Source: Geomonas anaerohicana
GTDB taxonomy: Bacteria > Desulfobacterota > Desulfuromonadia > Geobacterales > Geobacteraceae
Assembly: GCF_016458305.1 (NCBI RefSeq)
Contig: NZ_JAEMHL010000002.1
Location: 558,001 to 622,000 of the forward strand
DNA: 64,000 nucleotides
Reading direction: 5' to 3'
Under the pieces are notes generated by a model. That model was not told where the DNA came from. It made no database searches and saw only the letters and a list, made by a program, of their open reading frames with translations. This document shows positions 1 to 8,718 of this stretch, in pieces (positions within the stretch are counted from its first letter, which is position 1; each line of letters opens with the position of its first letter). Both the position numbers and the translations under genes were made by a program.

Positions 1-781
1 TTTGCAGCGGCAGGTGCAGGTGAGGGCAGACCATCTTTGATCCGGCCATGAACTCGATCATCTCCGTGGGGACCTCGGTCGGTTCCACCGAGCCGACCCG
101 CAGCCGCCGTACCACTCCCTGGTGCTCAGCCAGACGCATCAGGCCGAGCAGGTCGGTGGCGGGCTCGAGGTCGAGGCCGTAGGCGCCCAGGTGTATGCCG
201 GTCAGCACGATCTCCTGGAAACCCTTGGCGGCGAAGGCTGCCATGCCGTCCAGTGCCTCCTGGGGCGCGACACTTCTGCTGGCGCCGCGGGCGTAGGGTA
301 CGATGCAGTAAGCGCAGCGTGCGTCGCAGCCGTTTTGCACCTGGAGGAAGGCACGGGTGTGTTCGGCGAAGCTTTCCAGCTGTGTTCGTTCTCCAGACCG
401 CTGCTGCGAGATATCGCTCACCACCGCCTGTGGTTCATCTCCGAGTCCCTTGATGAAACCGACGATATCCTTCTTCTCGCTGTTGCCGAGGATGAGGTTT
501 ACGCCCGGTAGTTTCAGCAGCTCATCGCCGGCCATCTGGGCGTAGCAGCCGGTGATTACGACGCGAGCTTCCGGGTTCATGCGGGTGGCCCGTCTGATCA
601 GGCGGCGGGACTCCGCATCGGTCTTGGCTGTGACGGTGCAGCTGTTGATAACGTAGATGTCGGCGCTTTCGGAGAAGGGGACGAAGCTGTAGCCGTCCTG
701 TTCCAGTGCTTCGGTCATGGCGGCGGATTCGAACTGGTTGATCTTGCAGCCGAGGGTAGTGATGGCGATTCTTTTAGTCAT
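1..781 (-). CDS. mtaB: Threonylcarbamoyladenosine tRNA methylthiotransferase, 3' part missing
   Basis: Radical-SAM methylthiotransferase that would convert t6A37 to ms2t6A37 in tRNA. I translated it from the minus strand: ATG at 781, open to the window edge, so about 260 N-terminal residues are seen of a usual 430-450. The start reads MTKRIAITTLGCKINQFE. The UPF0004 domain has Cys12, Cys48 and Cys79, the expected ligands of the auxiliary 4Fe-4S cluster. The radical-SAM motif NGCDARCAYC gives Cys152, Cys156 and Cys159. The opening TLGCKINQFE is more typical of MtaB than of MiaB, whose usual form is GCQMN; that is why I prefer MtaB. The gene lies downstream of cysE and miaA on the same strand but is separated from cysE by a 250-base repeat block. 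Confidence 0.9.
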   Translation of the reverse strand, partial: MTKRIAITTLGCKINQFESAAMTEALEQDGYSFVPFSESADIYVINSCTVTAKTDAESRRLIRRATRMNPEARVVITGCYAQMAGDELLKLPGVNLILGNSEKKDIVGFIKGLGDEPQAVVSDISQQRSGERTQLESFAEHTRAFLQVQNGCDARCAYCIVPYARGASRSVAPQEALDGMAAFAAKGFQEIVLTGIHLGAYGLDLEPATDLLGLMRLAEHQGVVRRLRVGSVEPTEVPTEMIEFMAGSKMVCPHLHLPLQ

Positions 782-1033
782 AAAAACCTATAAACAGGGA
801 TAAAGGGGATGAAGGGGATGAAGGGGATAACTTCAAATTCTCTATCTAACGCAAAGCCGCAAAGGCGCAAAGAAAACAGGGATAAAGGACATAAAGGGAT
901 TTAAAACCAGAAGCTGTCGTCTTAGTCTTTATCCCGTTTATCCCTTTTATCCCTGTTCAACACGTTTTGCCTTGTTTGCTTTGCGTCTTTGCGTCTTAAG
1001 TGAGCGGAGCGAACGGGCGTTAAGATAACGGTT
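782..1033. repeat. Intergenic repeat block (GGGATAAA / GCAAAGGCGCAAAG family), copy 1
   Basis: No gene. The block has GGGATAAA-type units in one orientation (about 794-830 and 878-899) and TTTATCCC units in the other (about 926-955). Between and beside them are Cys-codon-free, AT-richer runs of GCAAAGCCGCAAAGGCGCAA type (850-872) and the inverse (976-998). It ends next to the cysE stop with a 21-base tail (999-1019) that recurs in inverted form at 1815-1835 on the other side of cysE. Confidence 0.75.
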
Positions 1034-1702
1034 TTAGCCTATTTTCTTCTTGAGAGCCTCATGCTCGGCAGCGAGGGCGTTGTACTTCCGCTCCAATTCC
1101 CTGATCTGGTCGAAGAGGCAGGAGATGGCCTTTGCCTCCGGGTCGGGCATCTTGCCGTGCTCGAGGTCCGGACGGTCCTGCGGCTTCTCGGTCGCCATGA
1201 CAATGCGTCCCGGTATGCCGACCACGGTTGAGTTGGCCGGGACTTCCTTGACCACCACGGAGTTGGAGCCGACCTTGCTGTCCTTGCCCACGGTGAACGG
1301 GCCGAGGATCTTGGCGCCCGAGCCGATCACGACGTTGTCCATCAGGGTAGGGTGGCGCTTCACCTTTTCCCAACTGACCCCGCCCAGGGTCACACCGTGG
1401 TAGAGGGTGACGTTGTCGCCGATCTCGGCGGTCTCCCCGATGACCACCCCCATGCCGTGGTCGATGAAGAAACCCTTGCCGATGGTGGCGCCGGGGTGGA
1501 TCTCGATGCCGGTCATGAAACGGCCGATGTGGGAGGTAAACCTTCCCAAGAAATAGAACTCGTGCTTCCAAAGCCAGTGCGCGACCCGGTGGAACCAGAG
1601 CGCGTGCAGGCCGGGATAACAGAAGATCACCTCCAGCACGCTTCTTGCCGCCGGATCCCTGTCAAACACCGCCTTAATGTCCGATTTCAGTCTTGCAAAC
1701 AT
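1034..1702 (-). CDS. cysE: Serine O-acetyltransferase
   Basis: Transfers acetyl from acetyl-CoA to L-serine, giving O-acetylserine for cysteine synthesis in the cytosol. At 222 residues it is the shorter, EpsC/SrpH-like form. A helical N-terminal part (about 1-60) is followed by a left-handed hexapeptide-repeat beta-helix carrying [20 protein letters not shown] and the glycine-rich VTLGG. The C-terminal tail after about residue 170 is charged and probably coiled ([20 protein letters not shown]). The ATG at 1702 is preceded by AGGGAGG at a good distance. It stands alone, isolated from mtaB and miaA by inverted copies of the same repeat. No paired cysK is visible. Confidence 0.93.
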   Translation of the reverse strand: MFARLKSDIKAVFDRDPAARSVLEVIFCYPGLHALWFHRVAHWLWKHEFYFLGRFTSHIGRFMTGIEIHPGATIGKGFFIDHGMGVVIGETAEIGDNVTLYHGVTLGGVSWEKVKRHPTLMDNVVIGSGAKILGPFTVGKDSKVGSNSVVVKEVPANSTVVGIPGRIVMATEKPQDRPDLEHGKMPDPEAKAISCLFDQIRELERKYNALAAEHEALKKKIG

Positions 1703-1802
1703 CGGTACCCTCCCTGGCTCTTAGTACGTTTACGAAACAAGCAGTATCTGCTTCGCCTTTTTTTCGTAACATACCACACTGATTACGTCAATAATTAACT
1801 GC

Positions 1803-2036
1803 CACGGCCGCTCACGCCCGTTCGCTACGCTCACTCAAGCCGCAAAGGCGCAAAGTAAACCTAAAGACAACATCATTTAACAGGGATAAAAGGGATCACC
1901 GGGATAACACCTGAAACCAAAAACTTGGGGTAAAACAAGCGTGCTGTCGGTTTTGCCCGACTTTGCGCCTTTGCGGCTTCGCGTGAGAAAAGGTTTTCGC
2001 CTTTATCCCTTTTATCCCCTTTATCCCTGTTTCAAT
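1803..2036. repeat. Intergenic repeat block, copies 2 and 3 (inverse of 782-1033)
   Basis: The gap between cysE and miaA (1703-2020) has no gene. From 1815 it carries the 21-base tail, then GCCGCAAAGGCGCAAAG (about 1839-1855) and GGGATAAA units (about 1882-1905). A further inverted copy runs from about 1955, with CTTTGCGCCTTTGCGGC followed by TTTATCCC units to 2036. The last copy overlaps the end of miaA: the final codons AAA CAG GGA TAA are repeat sequence. Confidence 0.75.
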
Positions 2037-2947
2037 GATGTTAGCAGTTCCAGCGCCTCCGCCAGCGGGTCGCCCGCTCCCTCCACCCAGTGGATCACCG
2101 TGCCGTGGCTTTGCATCCGCTTGAACCAGTTCTCCTGCTTCTTGGCGAAGTCGTGGATGGCGGCGTTGAGCTTCTGGAACATGTCGTTTCGGGAGAGCTC
2201 CCCCTTGAGGTGGCGCGCCACGTAACGGTACTCCAGCCCGTAAAACTCGAACCTGTCCCAGCCGGTGCCGGCATCGTGCAGCCGCTGCACCTCTTCGATC
2301 ATCCCGGCGTCTAAGCGCTCCCTGAGCCTTTTGGTGATCCTCTCCCTGAGTTGCGCGCGCTCCCACCGGATGCCGATGGTGAAGGGGATGATATCCGGCC
2401 AGGGCTCCTGGTCCCCCCCTCGGTACTCGGCGATTTCTATGGCGCGCAGCAAGCGATCCCGCTCGGTGAGGTCGGTGCTGTTGTGCAGCCTGGGATTGGC
2501 CCGGACCAGGCGCTCGGCGAGCTCCGTCATGGACAGGGGGGCAAGTTCCTCCCGCAACGCGTGATCCTCCGGCACCTCTACCAGCCGGTAGCCGCGCAGC
2601 ACGCAGTCGAGGTACATGCCGCTGCCGCCGACCAGGACCGGCAGCCTGCCCCGGTTGGAGATGTCGGCGAAGGCGTCGAGGAAAAGGCGTTGGAACTGGA
2701 ACAGGTTGAACTCGTGGCCGGGAGCGGCCACATCGATCAGGTGGTAGGGGATGCCCTGGTACTCGTGCAGGTCTTTCCCGGTGCCGATGTCCATGCCGCG
2801 GAACACCTGGCGTGAATCGGCCGAGATGATTTCTCCCTGCAACCGCCCGGCAAGCTGGACCCCGAGCCGGGTTTTCCCGGAGGCGGTCGCCCCGAGGATC
2901 ACCAGCAGATTCGGGGTGCCGGGCGCGCTGCTGACGCCCGTGGCCAT
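2021..2947 (-). CDS. miaA: tRNA dimethylallyltransferase
   Basis: Adds the dimethylallyl group to N6 of A37 in tRNAs reading U-starting codons. It is about 308 residues, normal for the family. The P-loop GATASGKT is at residues 19-26. It is followed by the substrate-binding stretch ISADSRQVFRGMDIGTGK and by LVGGSGMYLDCVLRG. The ATG at 2947 overlaps the ctpA stop (TGATG), so the two genes are probably translationally coupled; a TTG three bases upstream is possible but less likely. The C-terminal end LKQG and its stop codon are formed by an intergenic repeat, so the native C-terminus may have been replaced. Confidence 0.95.
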   Translation of the reverse strand: MATGVSSAPGTPNLLVILGATASGKTRLGVQLAGRLQGEIISADSRQVFRGMDIGTGKDLHEYQGIPYHLIDVAAPGHEFNLFQFQRLFLDAFADISNRGRLPVLVGGSGMYLDCVLRGYRLVEVPEDHALREELAPLSMTELAERLVRANPRLHNSTDLTERDRLLRAIEIAEYRGGDQEPWPDIIPFTIGIRWERAQLRERITKRLRERLDAGMIEEVQRLHDAGTGWDRFEFYGLEYRYVARHLKGELSRNDMFQKLNAAIHDFAKKQENWFKRMQSHGTVIHWVEGAGDPLAEALELLTSLKQG

Positions 2948-4326
2948 CAACGGGCGAGGCCCTTCTTGAGGACGTTGACCCCCTTGATGAGTTCGAGGGC
3001 GCGGGCGAGCTGGTTATCCTTTTGCAGCAGTTCCTGTTCGCTTAGCTCCTTGCCGGCTCCATTGACCTTGGGCAGCAGGGTCGGGTGTGCGGGCTTGGGG
3101 GGCGCAGCCGGCTTTGTCGCGGGTGCTTCCGGCTTGGTTTCCGGCGCTCCCTGCATGTGTCCGTCCAGGTCCTGCTCACGGATTTCCGGATCGGTTTCCT
3201 TTTTCGCCGCTGCCGGTTTTGCGAATTCCACCACGATGTCGGGGGTGATCCCCTTGGCCTGGATGGAGCGGCCGCTCGGGGTGTAGTAACGGGCGGTGGT
3301 GAGTTTGAGGCCGTCGCCGTTGTTGAGGGTCATGACGGACTGTACGCTCCCTTTGCCGAAGCTCTGGGTGCCCATGATCACCGCACGTTTGTGATCCTGC
3401 AGCGCGCCGGCCACGATCTCGGAGGCGGAGGCGGAGCCGCCGTTGATCAGCACCACCATGGGGTACTTCGGTTCCTTCTCGCCGATGGTCGCCGTCAGGG
3501 TCTGCACCGATTTCGCGTCACGACCCTTGGTGGTGACGATGTCGCCGTTGGTGAGCCCTTCGCCGATGAACCGGTCCGCGACGCGGTAGGCCTGGTCCAC
3601 CAGCCCGCCCGGGTTGTAGCGCAGGTCCAGGATGAGGCCGGAGAGGGGGGCGCCGTTGTCGGCGGCCAGGGTTTTCAGCGCCTTGTCGAAGTCCTCGCCG
3701 GTACGTTCCTGGAATTCGGCGATGCGGACGTAGCCGTAGCCTTGTTCCAAAAGACGGGCCTTGAGACTCTTGGTCTTGATGATGGCACGGGTCAGGCGGA
3801 AGGTGAGGGGCTTTGCCGTTCCCTCCCTGACGATGGTGAGGGTGACCTGGGTGCCGGGGGTGCCGCGCATCCGGCTCACGCATTCATTGATGGGGAGATC
3901 CTTGGTCGGCTTGCCGTCGATCTGGAAGATGTGGTCACCGGCCAGGATGCCGGCCCGAAAGGCGGGGGTGTCCTCGATGGGGGCGTTCACCATGAGCTTC
4001 CCGTTGCGCATGTCCAGTTCTATGCCCACCCCGCCGAAGGCGCCTGCCATGTGCACCTTCATCTCGGAGTATTCCGTGACGGGCATGTAGGTGCTGTGCG
4101 GGTCGAGCGCGGCCAGCATCCCGTTGATGGCGCCGGTCATGAGCTTTTTGTCGTCGACCTTGTCGACATAGCTCTCCTTGACGATGTCGACCACCTCTTT
4201 GAACATGGAGACGTATTCCGCTTCACTCCTGCGGGCACGCTCATCCTTGTCCAAAAGGGGGGCGATATAAAAAACGGCGGAAAGGACCGCGGCGACGGCC
4301 GTTATGGCAAATGCTTTTTTCAACAT
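2947..4326 (-). CDS. ctpA: C-terminal processing peptidase, S41 family
   Basis: Periplasmic Ser/Lys protease of the CtpA/Prc type. I chose the ATG at 4326 because it begins directly with a signal or anchor segment (MLKKAFAITAVAAVLSAVFY). An upstream in-frame ATG at 4410 would put 28 polar residues before the hydrophobic segment. After it come a helical region, a PDZ domain (GGVGIELDMRNGK, then AGDHIFQIDGKP) and the S41 core LILDLRYNPGGLVD. The catalytic serine is in NGGSASASEI and the lysine in GTQSFGKGSVQ. The tail (last about 80 residues) is Pro/Ala/Lys-rich and low complexity. About 459 residues, usual for the family. Its stop overlaps the miaA start. Confidence 0.92.
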   Translation of the reverse strand: MLKKAFAITAVAAVLSAVFYIAPLLDKDERARRSEAEYVSMFKEVVDIVKESYVDKVDDKKLMTGAINGMLAALDPHSTYMPVTEYSEMKVHMAGAFGGVGIELDMRNGKLMVNAPIEDTPAFRAGILAGDHIFQIDGKPTKDLPINECVSRMRGTPGTQVTLTIVREGTAKPLTFRLTRAIIKTKSLKARLLEQGYGYVRIAEFQERTGEDFDKALKTLAADNGAPLSGLILDLRYNPGGLVDQAYRVADRFIGEGLTNGDIVTTKGRDAKSVQTLTATIGEKEPKYPMVVLINGGSASASEIVAGALQDHKRAVIMGTQSFGKGSVQSVMTLNNGDGLKLTTARYYTPSGRSIQAKGITPDIVVEFAKPAAAKKETDPEIREQDLDGHMQGAPETKPEAPATKPAAPPKPAHPTLLPKVNGAGKELSEQELLQKDNQLARALELIKGVNVLKKGLAR

Positions 4327-4423
4327 CGGGGGAGCCTTTGACGTGGAACCTGAGGGATAAGTCTGCAACGTGCTACTGTATGTTTTTGCGCGTGTAGTTG
4401 TCAACTCCATTTGCCCCTAAAAG

Positions 4424-4535
4424 TCCCCCTTTGCAAAGGGGTATTTAGGGGGATTTGACTCTGTAGCGGCCCTGGGTGCCATGGCTACCGTGGCTAAATC
4501 CCCCCCGCCCCCCCTTCGCAAAGGGGGGGGGGCTG
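4424..4535. repeat. Two CCCCCTTTGCAAAGGGGG-type hairpin repeats
   Basis: In the gap 4327-4711 there are two units: CCCCTTTGCAAAGGGG at about 4425-4441 and CCCCCCTTCGCAAAGGGGGG at about 4510-4529, joined by GGATTT/AAATCC arms. The same family recurs at 38905-38925, 47361-47392, 55200-55300 and 62445-62478. The remainder of this gap holds the promoter of the next gene and nothing else I can support. Confidence 0.7.
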
Positions 4536-4655
4536 GTTCACGTGCATCACTTCGTAGGTGACGCTTTCCTTTCCCCGAATTCCCGGAACAATCTTTGTTA
4601 AGGAGGGAGCGACGCAACGGCAGTCGAGGCGCCTGCGCCTGCGTCCCCAAATCCG

Positions 4656-4684
4656 TTGACACTGCGGCAACTTTGTAGCATAAC
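4656..4684 (+). promoter_or_regulatory. Sigma-70-like promoter for the DUF502 gene
   Basis: TTGACA at 4656-4661, 17-base spacer, CATAAC at 4679-4684. The start codon lies 28 bases downstream of the -10. Confidence 0.5.
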
Positions 4685-4711
4685 GCATCGAAGTCTATTA
4701 CGGAGGCACAA

Positions 4712-5302
4712 GTGGATAAGATCATCAAGCATTTCAAGGGGAAATTCATCACCGGCCTGTTCGTGGTGGTGCCCCTGGGGATCACCATATTCATCCTGAA
4801 GTTCCTGTTCAACTTCGCGGACGGCATCCTGGGGAGCTACCTCGACTCGCTGCTGGCCGCGCTCATCAACGACCACTCGTACATCCCGGGCCTGGGCATG
4901 CTGACCGGCGTCATCGTCATCTACCTTTCCGGTTTGCTGGCGACCAACGTGATGGGAACCAGGATCCTCAGGTGGTGGGACGAACTCTTCTCCCGCATCC
5001 CGCTGGTAAAGTCCATCTACAACTCCAGCAAGCAATTGACCCAGGTGTTCAAAGAGGGGAAGACCTCCTACCGCAGGGCCGTGTTCGTCGAATGGCCACG
5101 CACCGGCGTCCGTGCCGTCGGCTTCGTTACCGCCGAGGTGGAGCGCGACGGCGAGAAGCTGGTGGTGGTGTACGTCCCCACCATGCCCAATCCCACCTCC
5201 GGCTTTGCCCTGTTCTTCCGGGAGACCGAGGTGTACGACTGCGGCATGAGCGTCGAGGACGCGGTGAAGTTCGTCGTATCCGGCGGTGTGGTGGTTCACT
5301 AG
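4712..5302 (+). CDS. DUF502 family membrane protein
   Basis: Function unknown; the family is widespread and inner-membrane. It has 196 residues and starts at GTG 4712 with GGAGG at 4702-4706. There are two clear transmembrane segments: GLFVVVPLGITIFILKFLF near residues 14-33 and MLTGVIVIYLSGLLATNV near 64-82. A soluble beta-rich domain follows, with GKTSYRRAVFVEWPR, VYVPTMPNPTSGFALFF and the closing SGGVVV. That glycine/proline-rich pattern is the family hallmark. The stop TAG is immediately followed by the Shine-Dalgarno of the next gene, so the pair is probably co-transcribed. Confidence 0.9.
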   Translation: MDKIIKHFKGKFITGLFVVVPLGITIFILKFLFNFADGILGSYLDSLLAALINDHSYIPGLGMLTGVIVIYLSGLLATNVMGTRILRWWDELFSRIPLVKSIYNSSKQLTQVFKEGKTSYRRAVFVEWPRTGVRAVGFVTAEVERDGEKLVVVYVPTMPNPTSGFALFFRETEVYDCGMSVEDAVKFVVSGGVVVH

Positions 5303-5312
5303 GGAGGCTCTC

Positions 5313-6275
5313 GTGAAGATCGTGGTGCTCGATGGCTACACCCTGAACCCGGGCGACAACCCTTGGGATGATGTCGCCGCTTTCGGGGAACTGGTGGTGT
5401 ACGACCGCACCCCTGAGGAACTGGTGCTGGAGCGCTGTCACGGTGCACAGATCGTGCTCACCAACAAGACCCGCCTGAGCGCCGCCACCCTGGCCCAGCT
5501 TCCCGAAGTGCGGCTTGTCTGCGTGCTGGCGACCGGTTACAACGTGGTCGACCTGGCGGCCTCGGCGCAACAGGGGATACCGGTGGTCAATGTCCCGGAG
5601 TACGGCAGCGATTCGGTGGCTCAGCACACCATTGCGCTGCTGCTGGAGCTGACCAACCGCGTGGCCCAGTACCACGCCGCGGTACAGCGGGGGGAGTGGA
5701 GCCGTTGCGCCGATTTCACGCTGGTAGCGCAGCCGCTTACCGAGCTCAAGGGGCGCTCACTCGGGATCGTAGGGCTCGGGCGCATCGGTGCCCGGGTGGC
5801 TGCCATTGCTGCTGCCCTGGGCATGGAGATCCTTGCCTGCAACCCGAGGAGCAGGGTGGCTCCGGGCGGGGTGGCAGTCCAGTGGCTGGAGCTGGACGAT
5901 CTCTTTGCCCAAGCGGACGTGGTCAGCCTGCACTGCCCGCTTACGGATGCAAACGCAGGGCTGGTTGATGCAGACCGGCTCCGCCTGATGCAGTCACACG
6001 CGCTGTTCCTCAACACCTCGCGAGGAGGATTGGTCAATGAGCGCGACCTGGCCGAGGCACTCAACGCCGGGGTGATCGCCGGGGCCGCCGTCGACGTCGC
6101 CGCCACCGAGCCCATTCCTGCCGACAGCCCGTTGCTGCACGCCGAGAACTGCATCATCACCCCGCACATCGCCTGGGCCACCCTGGCCGCCCGGCGCCGT
6201 CTCATGGCGACCACCGCCGGCAACATCGCCGCTTTCCTCGCAGGTACCCCGCAGAACGTGGTGAACGGACTGTAG
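5313..6275 (+). CDS. D-isomer-specific 2-hydroxyacid dehydrogenase (hydroxypyruvate reductase-like)
   Basis: NAD(P)H-dependent reductase of a 2-keto acid, most like glycerate dehydrogenase/hydroxypyruvate reductase. It starts at GTG 5313 with AGGGAGG at 5301-5307, giving 320 residues. The Rossmann motif is GLGRIGARVAAIAAALGM. The catalytic Arg lies in NTSRGGLVNE, the Glu in ATEPIPADSPL and the His in ITPHIAWAT. The loop after the second beta strand ends NPRSR rather than in an acidic residue, which might favour NADPH; that is inference. The exact substrate cannot be read from sequence. Confidence 0.88.
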   Translation: MKIVVLDGYTLNPGDNPWDDVAAFGELVVYDRTPEELVLERCHGAQIVLTNKTRLSAATLAQLPEVRLVCVLATGYNVVDLAASAQQGIPVVNVPEYGSDSVAQHTIALLLELTNRVAQYHAAVQRGEWSRCADFTLVAQPLTELKGRSLGIVGLGRIGARVAAIAAALGMEILACNPRSRVAPGGVAVQWLELDDLFAQADVVSLHCPLTDANAGLVDADRLRLMQSHALFLNTSRGGLVNERDLAEALNAGVIAGAAVDVAATEPIPADSPLLHAENCIITPHIAWATLAARRRLMATTAGNIAAFLAGTPQNVVNGL

Positions 6276-6941
6276 CTGGTCGAACCACCAAGCCAAAATC
6301 CCCCCTGTCCCTTCCAAGGTTCTTCTAGGGATTCCGAACGACGCCTGCTTCTGGTCCCCCCTCCCCCTGCGGGAGGGGGAGATCAGCCTCGAACCTGGGC
6401 AAAGGGGTGGGACGTGATTTGTCGTGCAACACTTCGTGGCAAAGGTCACCCGAGGCTCCCCCGAGTTTCCGCCATTGACTTACTTTTTCCGCACAAAGCG
6501 CACTCTGTGATGAGAGTCATTCTTGCGTCTGTTGTCGCAACTGCTCATATCTACTGCGAAAATCCTGTTTTGCCTGCCTGGTCCACACCGTTTGTGGAAA
6601 GCGTTGTGGAAAAGACGTTGAAGACAGGGAAAACCCTTTGTAAATTGCCCGCCTCTGCAGATTGCCTACAGAATAGGCACCTTCATCGTAACGAAGTTTC
6701 ATCGCTACCGTCAATGATTTCAGTTGGTTACGCTAAGCATCCGGTCTCGCGGGGAAAAGATGTGTCAAGCTTTTTCTGCAGGTTTGCGACGCACTCTTGT
6801 TGCACTCATCGAACAAATGATCGGCATTCCTTAATTCTTGACATGCCGCGGGAGGCTGTGTTAATTGGTAAAACCTTTTATTTCCAATAAGTTGTTTTTA
6901 CGCGAACGACTGTTTGATATGAAGAAACAGCAGGGGGGATC
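6276..6941. other. 666-base intergenic region without a supported gene
   Basis: The first part (6295-6400) carries CCCCCTCCCC/GGGGGA repeat hairpins. The rest is clearly more AT-rich than its neighbours and holds open frames on both strands, but none has a convincing ribosome site, composition or domain. A possible promoter for the downstream gene is TTGACA at 6838-6843 with a weak -10 (TTAATT, 6861-6866). Two TGTGGAAA words (6593-6600, 6605-6612) look like DnaA-box halves but are probably chance. Confidence 0.5.
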
Positions 6942-8591
6942 ATGTCGAAAGAGATCAATTTGACGGTCGGGGCGCTTTTGGATGACATCGCCGGAAAATA
7001 TCCGGATAACGAGGCGCTGGTCTACGTGGAGCGCGGTCTGCGCTATAGCTATCGCGAGTTCAACGAGCGGTGCCGTCAGGTGGCCAAGGGGCTGCTGCGC
7101 ATGGGGGTGAAGAAGGGCGATCACCTCGCCATCTGGGCCTACAACGTGCCGGAGTGGGTGACGCTGCAGTTTGCCACCGCCAAAATCGGCGCGGTGCTGG
7201 TCACCGTCAACACCAGCTACAAATCGGCAGAGCTGGAGTACCTTCTGAAGCAGTCCGACGCCAGCATGCTGTTCCTGGTGCAGGGCTTCAAGGACACCAA
7301 TTATATAGAGACCCTGGCGAGCGTGGTCCCGGAGCTTGCCGGCAGCACCCCCGGGCAGCTCGTGAGCGCCACGCTCCCCTGCCTGAAGCACGTGGTCTAT
7401 CTCGGCGACGGTGCCCCGGACGGCATGATCAACTTCGAGCACATCGTCGAACTGGGCGCGCAGGTTGCCGACGCCGAACTGGAGGCGGTCGAGCGGACTC
7501 TCTCCATCCACGACGTGATCAACATGCAGTACACCTCGGGCACCACCGGGTTCCCGAAAGGGGTCATGCTGACCCACCACAACGTGGTCAACAACGGCTT
7601 CAACATCGGCGAGTGCATGCGCTTCACCGAGAAGGACCGCCTCTGCATCCCGGTTCCCTTCTTCCATTGCTTCGGCTGCGTCCTGGGCGTCATGGCCTGC
7701 GTCACCCACGGCACCACCATGGTCCCGGTGGAAATCTTCGATCCGCTCAAGGTGCTGCAGGCCATCGAGCAGGAGCGCTGCACCGCCGTGCACGGCGTGC
7801 CCACCATGTTCATCGCCGAACTGGAGCACCCCCGCTTCGCCGAGTTCGACCTCACCTCGCTTAGGACCGGCATCATGGCCGGCTCCAACTGCCCCATCGA
7901 GGTGATGCGGCGCGTCATTCGCGACATGCACGCCAGCGAGATCACCATTGCCTACGGCCAGACCGAGTCCTCCCCGGTGATCACCCAGACCCGCACCGAC
8001 GATCCCATCGAGCTGAAGGTCGCTACGGTGGGGCGCGTGCTCCCCAACGTGGAGCTGAAGATCGTCGACATCGAGACCGGCGCTGAACTCCCCCCGGGCA
8101 AGCAGGGGGAGCTGTGCACCCGCGGCTACCTGGTCATGAAGGGGTACTACAAGATGCCGGATGAGACCGCCAAGGCGATCGACGCCGACGGCTGGCTGCA
8201 CACCGGCGACCTCGCCGTCATGGACGAGAACGGCTACTGCAAGATCACCGGCAGGATCAAGAACATGATCATCCGCGGCGGCGAGAACATCTATCCCCGC
8301 GAGATCGAGGAATTCCTCTACACCCACCCGAAGATCTCCGACATCCAGGTTTACGGCGTTCCCGACCGCAAGTACGGCGAGCAGGTGATGGCCGCGGTGG
8401 TCCTGAAGCAGGGGAGCGAGATGACCGAGGAGGAGGTCAAGGAGTTCTGCCGCGGGCGCATCGCGAACTACAAGATCCCCAAGTACGTCCGCTTCGTAGA
8501 CTCCTACCCGATGACCGCCAGCGGCAAGATCCAGAAGTTCAAGCTGCGCGAGATGGCGATCCGCGAACTGCAGCTGGAAGAAAATGTCTGA
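6942..8591 (+). CDS. Long-chain acyl-CoA synthetase / AMP-dependent ligase
   Basis: Activates a carboxylic acid, probably a fatty acid, to its CoA thioester through an acyl-AMP. 549 residues, full length for the ANL superfamily. It starts at ATG 6942 behind AGGGGGGATC. The phosphate-binding motif is YTSGTTGFPKGVM near residue 200. Further motifs are YGQTESSP, the hinge DLAVMDENGYCKITGRIKN, IIRGGENIYPREIEEFL and the C-terminal catalytic lysine in TASGKIQKFK. It resembles the FACL/FadD13-like medium- or long-chain group; substrate length cannot be told. Transcribed alone after a long leader. Confidence 0.92.
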   Translation: MSKEINLTVGALLDDIAGKYPDNEALVYVERGLRYSYREFNERCRQVAKGLLRMGVKKGDHLAIWAYNVPEWVTLQFATAKIGAVLVTVNTSYKSAELEYLLKQSDASMLFLVQGFKDTNYIETLASVVPELAGSTPGQLVSATLPCLKHVVYLGDGAPDGMINFEHIVELGAQVADAELEAVERTLSIHDVINMQYTSGTTGFPKGVMLTHHNVVNNGFNIGECMRFTEKDRLCIPVPFFHCFGCVLGVMACVTHGTTMVPVEIFDPLKVLQAIEQERCTAVHGVPTMFIAELEHPRFAEFDLTSLRTGIMAGSNCPIEVMRRVIRDMHASEITIAYGQTESSPVITQTRTDDPIELKVATVGRVLPNVELKIVDIETGAELPPGKQGELCTRGYLVMKGYYKMPDETAKAIDADGWLHTGDLAVMDENGYCKITGRIKNMIIRGGENIYPREIEEFLYTHPKISDIQVYGVPDRKYGEQVMAAVVLKQGSEMTEEEVKEFCRGRIANYKIPKYVRFVDSYPMTASGKIQKFKLREMAIRELQLEENV

Positions 8592-8642
8592 TCCCCGGTG
8601 CAGCTTCTCTAATAACCCCTTGATCTGACTGGAGTGCAGGGG

Positions 8643-8670
8643 TTGACGCAGTCCCGATTGTGAGTTATCT
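8643..8670 (+). promoter_or_regulatory. Promoter of the M24 peptidase gene
   Basis: TTGACG at 8643-8648, 16-base spacer, TTATCT at 8665-8670. Predicted transcription would begin near 8677, directly at a hairpin that covers the ribosome site. Confidence 0.5.
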
Positions 8671-8680
8671 TTCCCTCTCC

Positions 8681-8711
8681 TCCTCATGAGCTTTGCTCGT
8701 GGGGAGAGGGG
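8681..8711 (+). promoter_or_regulatory. Leader hairpin pairing with the Shine-Dalgarno of the M24 gene
   Basis: GAGC (8688-8691) pairs with GCTC (8695-8698) across a TTT loop. The stem continues outward through TCCTCAT (8681-8687) against the G-rich GTGGGGA (8699-8705), with two G-U pairs. The G-rich right arm contains the Shine-Dalgarno used by ATG 8719, so the leader could limit initiation. Seen in sequence; effect not tested. Confidence 0.4.
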
Positions 8712-8718
8712 AGGGGAT

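Noticed and set aside
782-1033. CRISPR-like array
   Set aside because: Repeats are irregular in length and orientation with no constant spacers and no cas genes.
3085-4341. Long plus-strand open frame opposite ctpA (418 codons), with similar frames opposite the acyl-CoA ligase, citrate synthase, mtnP/PfkB and the sugar genes
   Set aside because: Antisense frames stay open because of high GC at third positions; composition is His/Gly/Val-rich and no domain or ribosome site fits, whereas the other strand encodes recognised full-length families.
6593-6613. Two TGTGGAAA words resembling DnaA boxes
   Set aside because: Only one matches the full box, there is no AT-rich unwinding tract or dnaA/dnaN neighbour; probably chance.
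6414-6890. A 158-codon frame upstream of the acyl-CoA ligase
   Set aside because: No Shine-Dalgarno, no recognisable domain, sequence more AT-rich than real genes here, and it overlaps likely promoter sequence.
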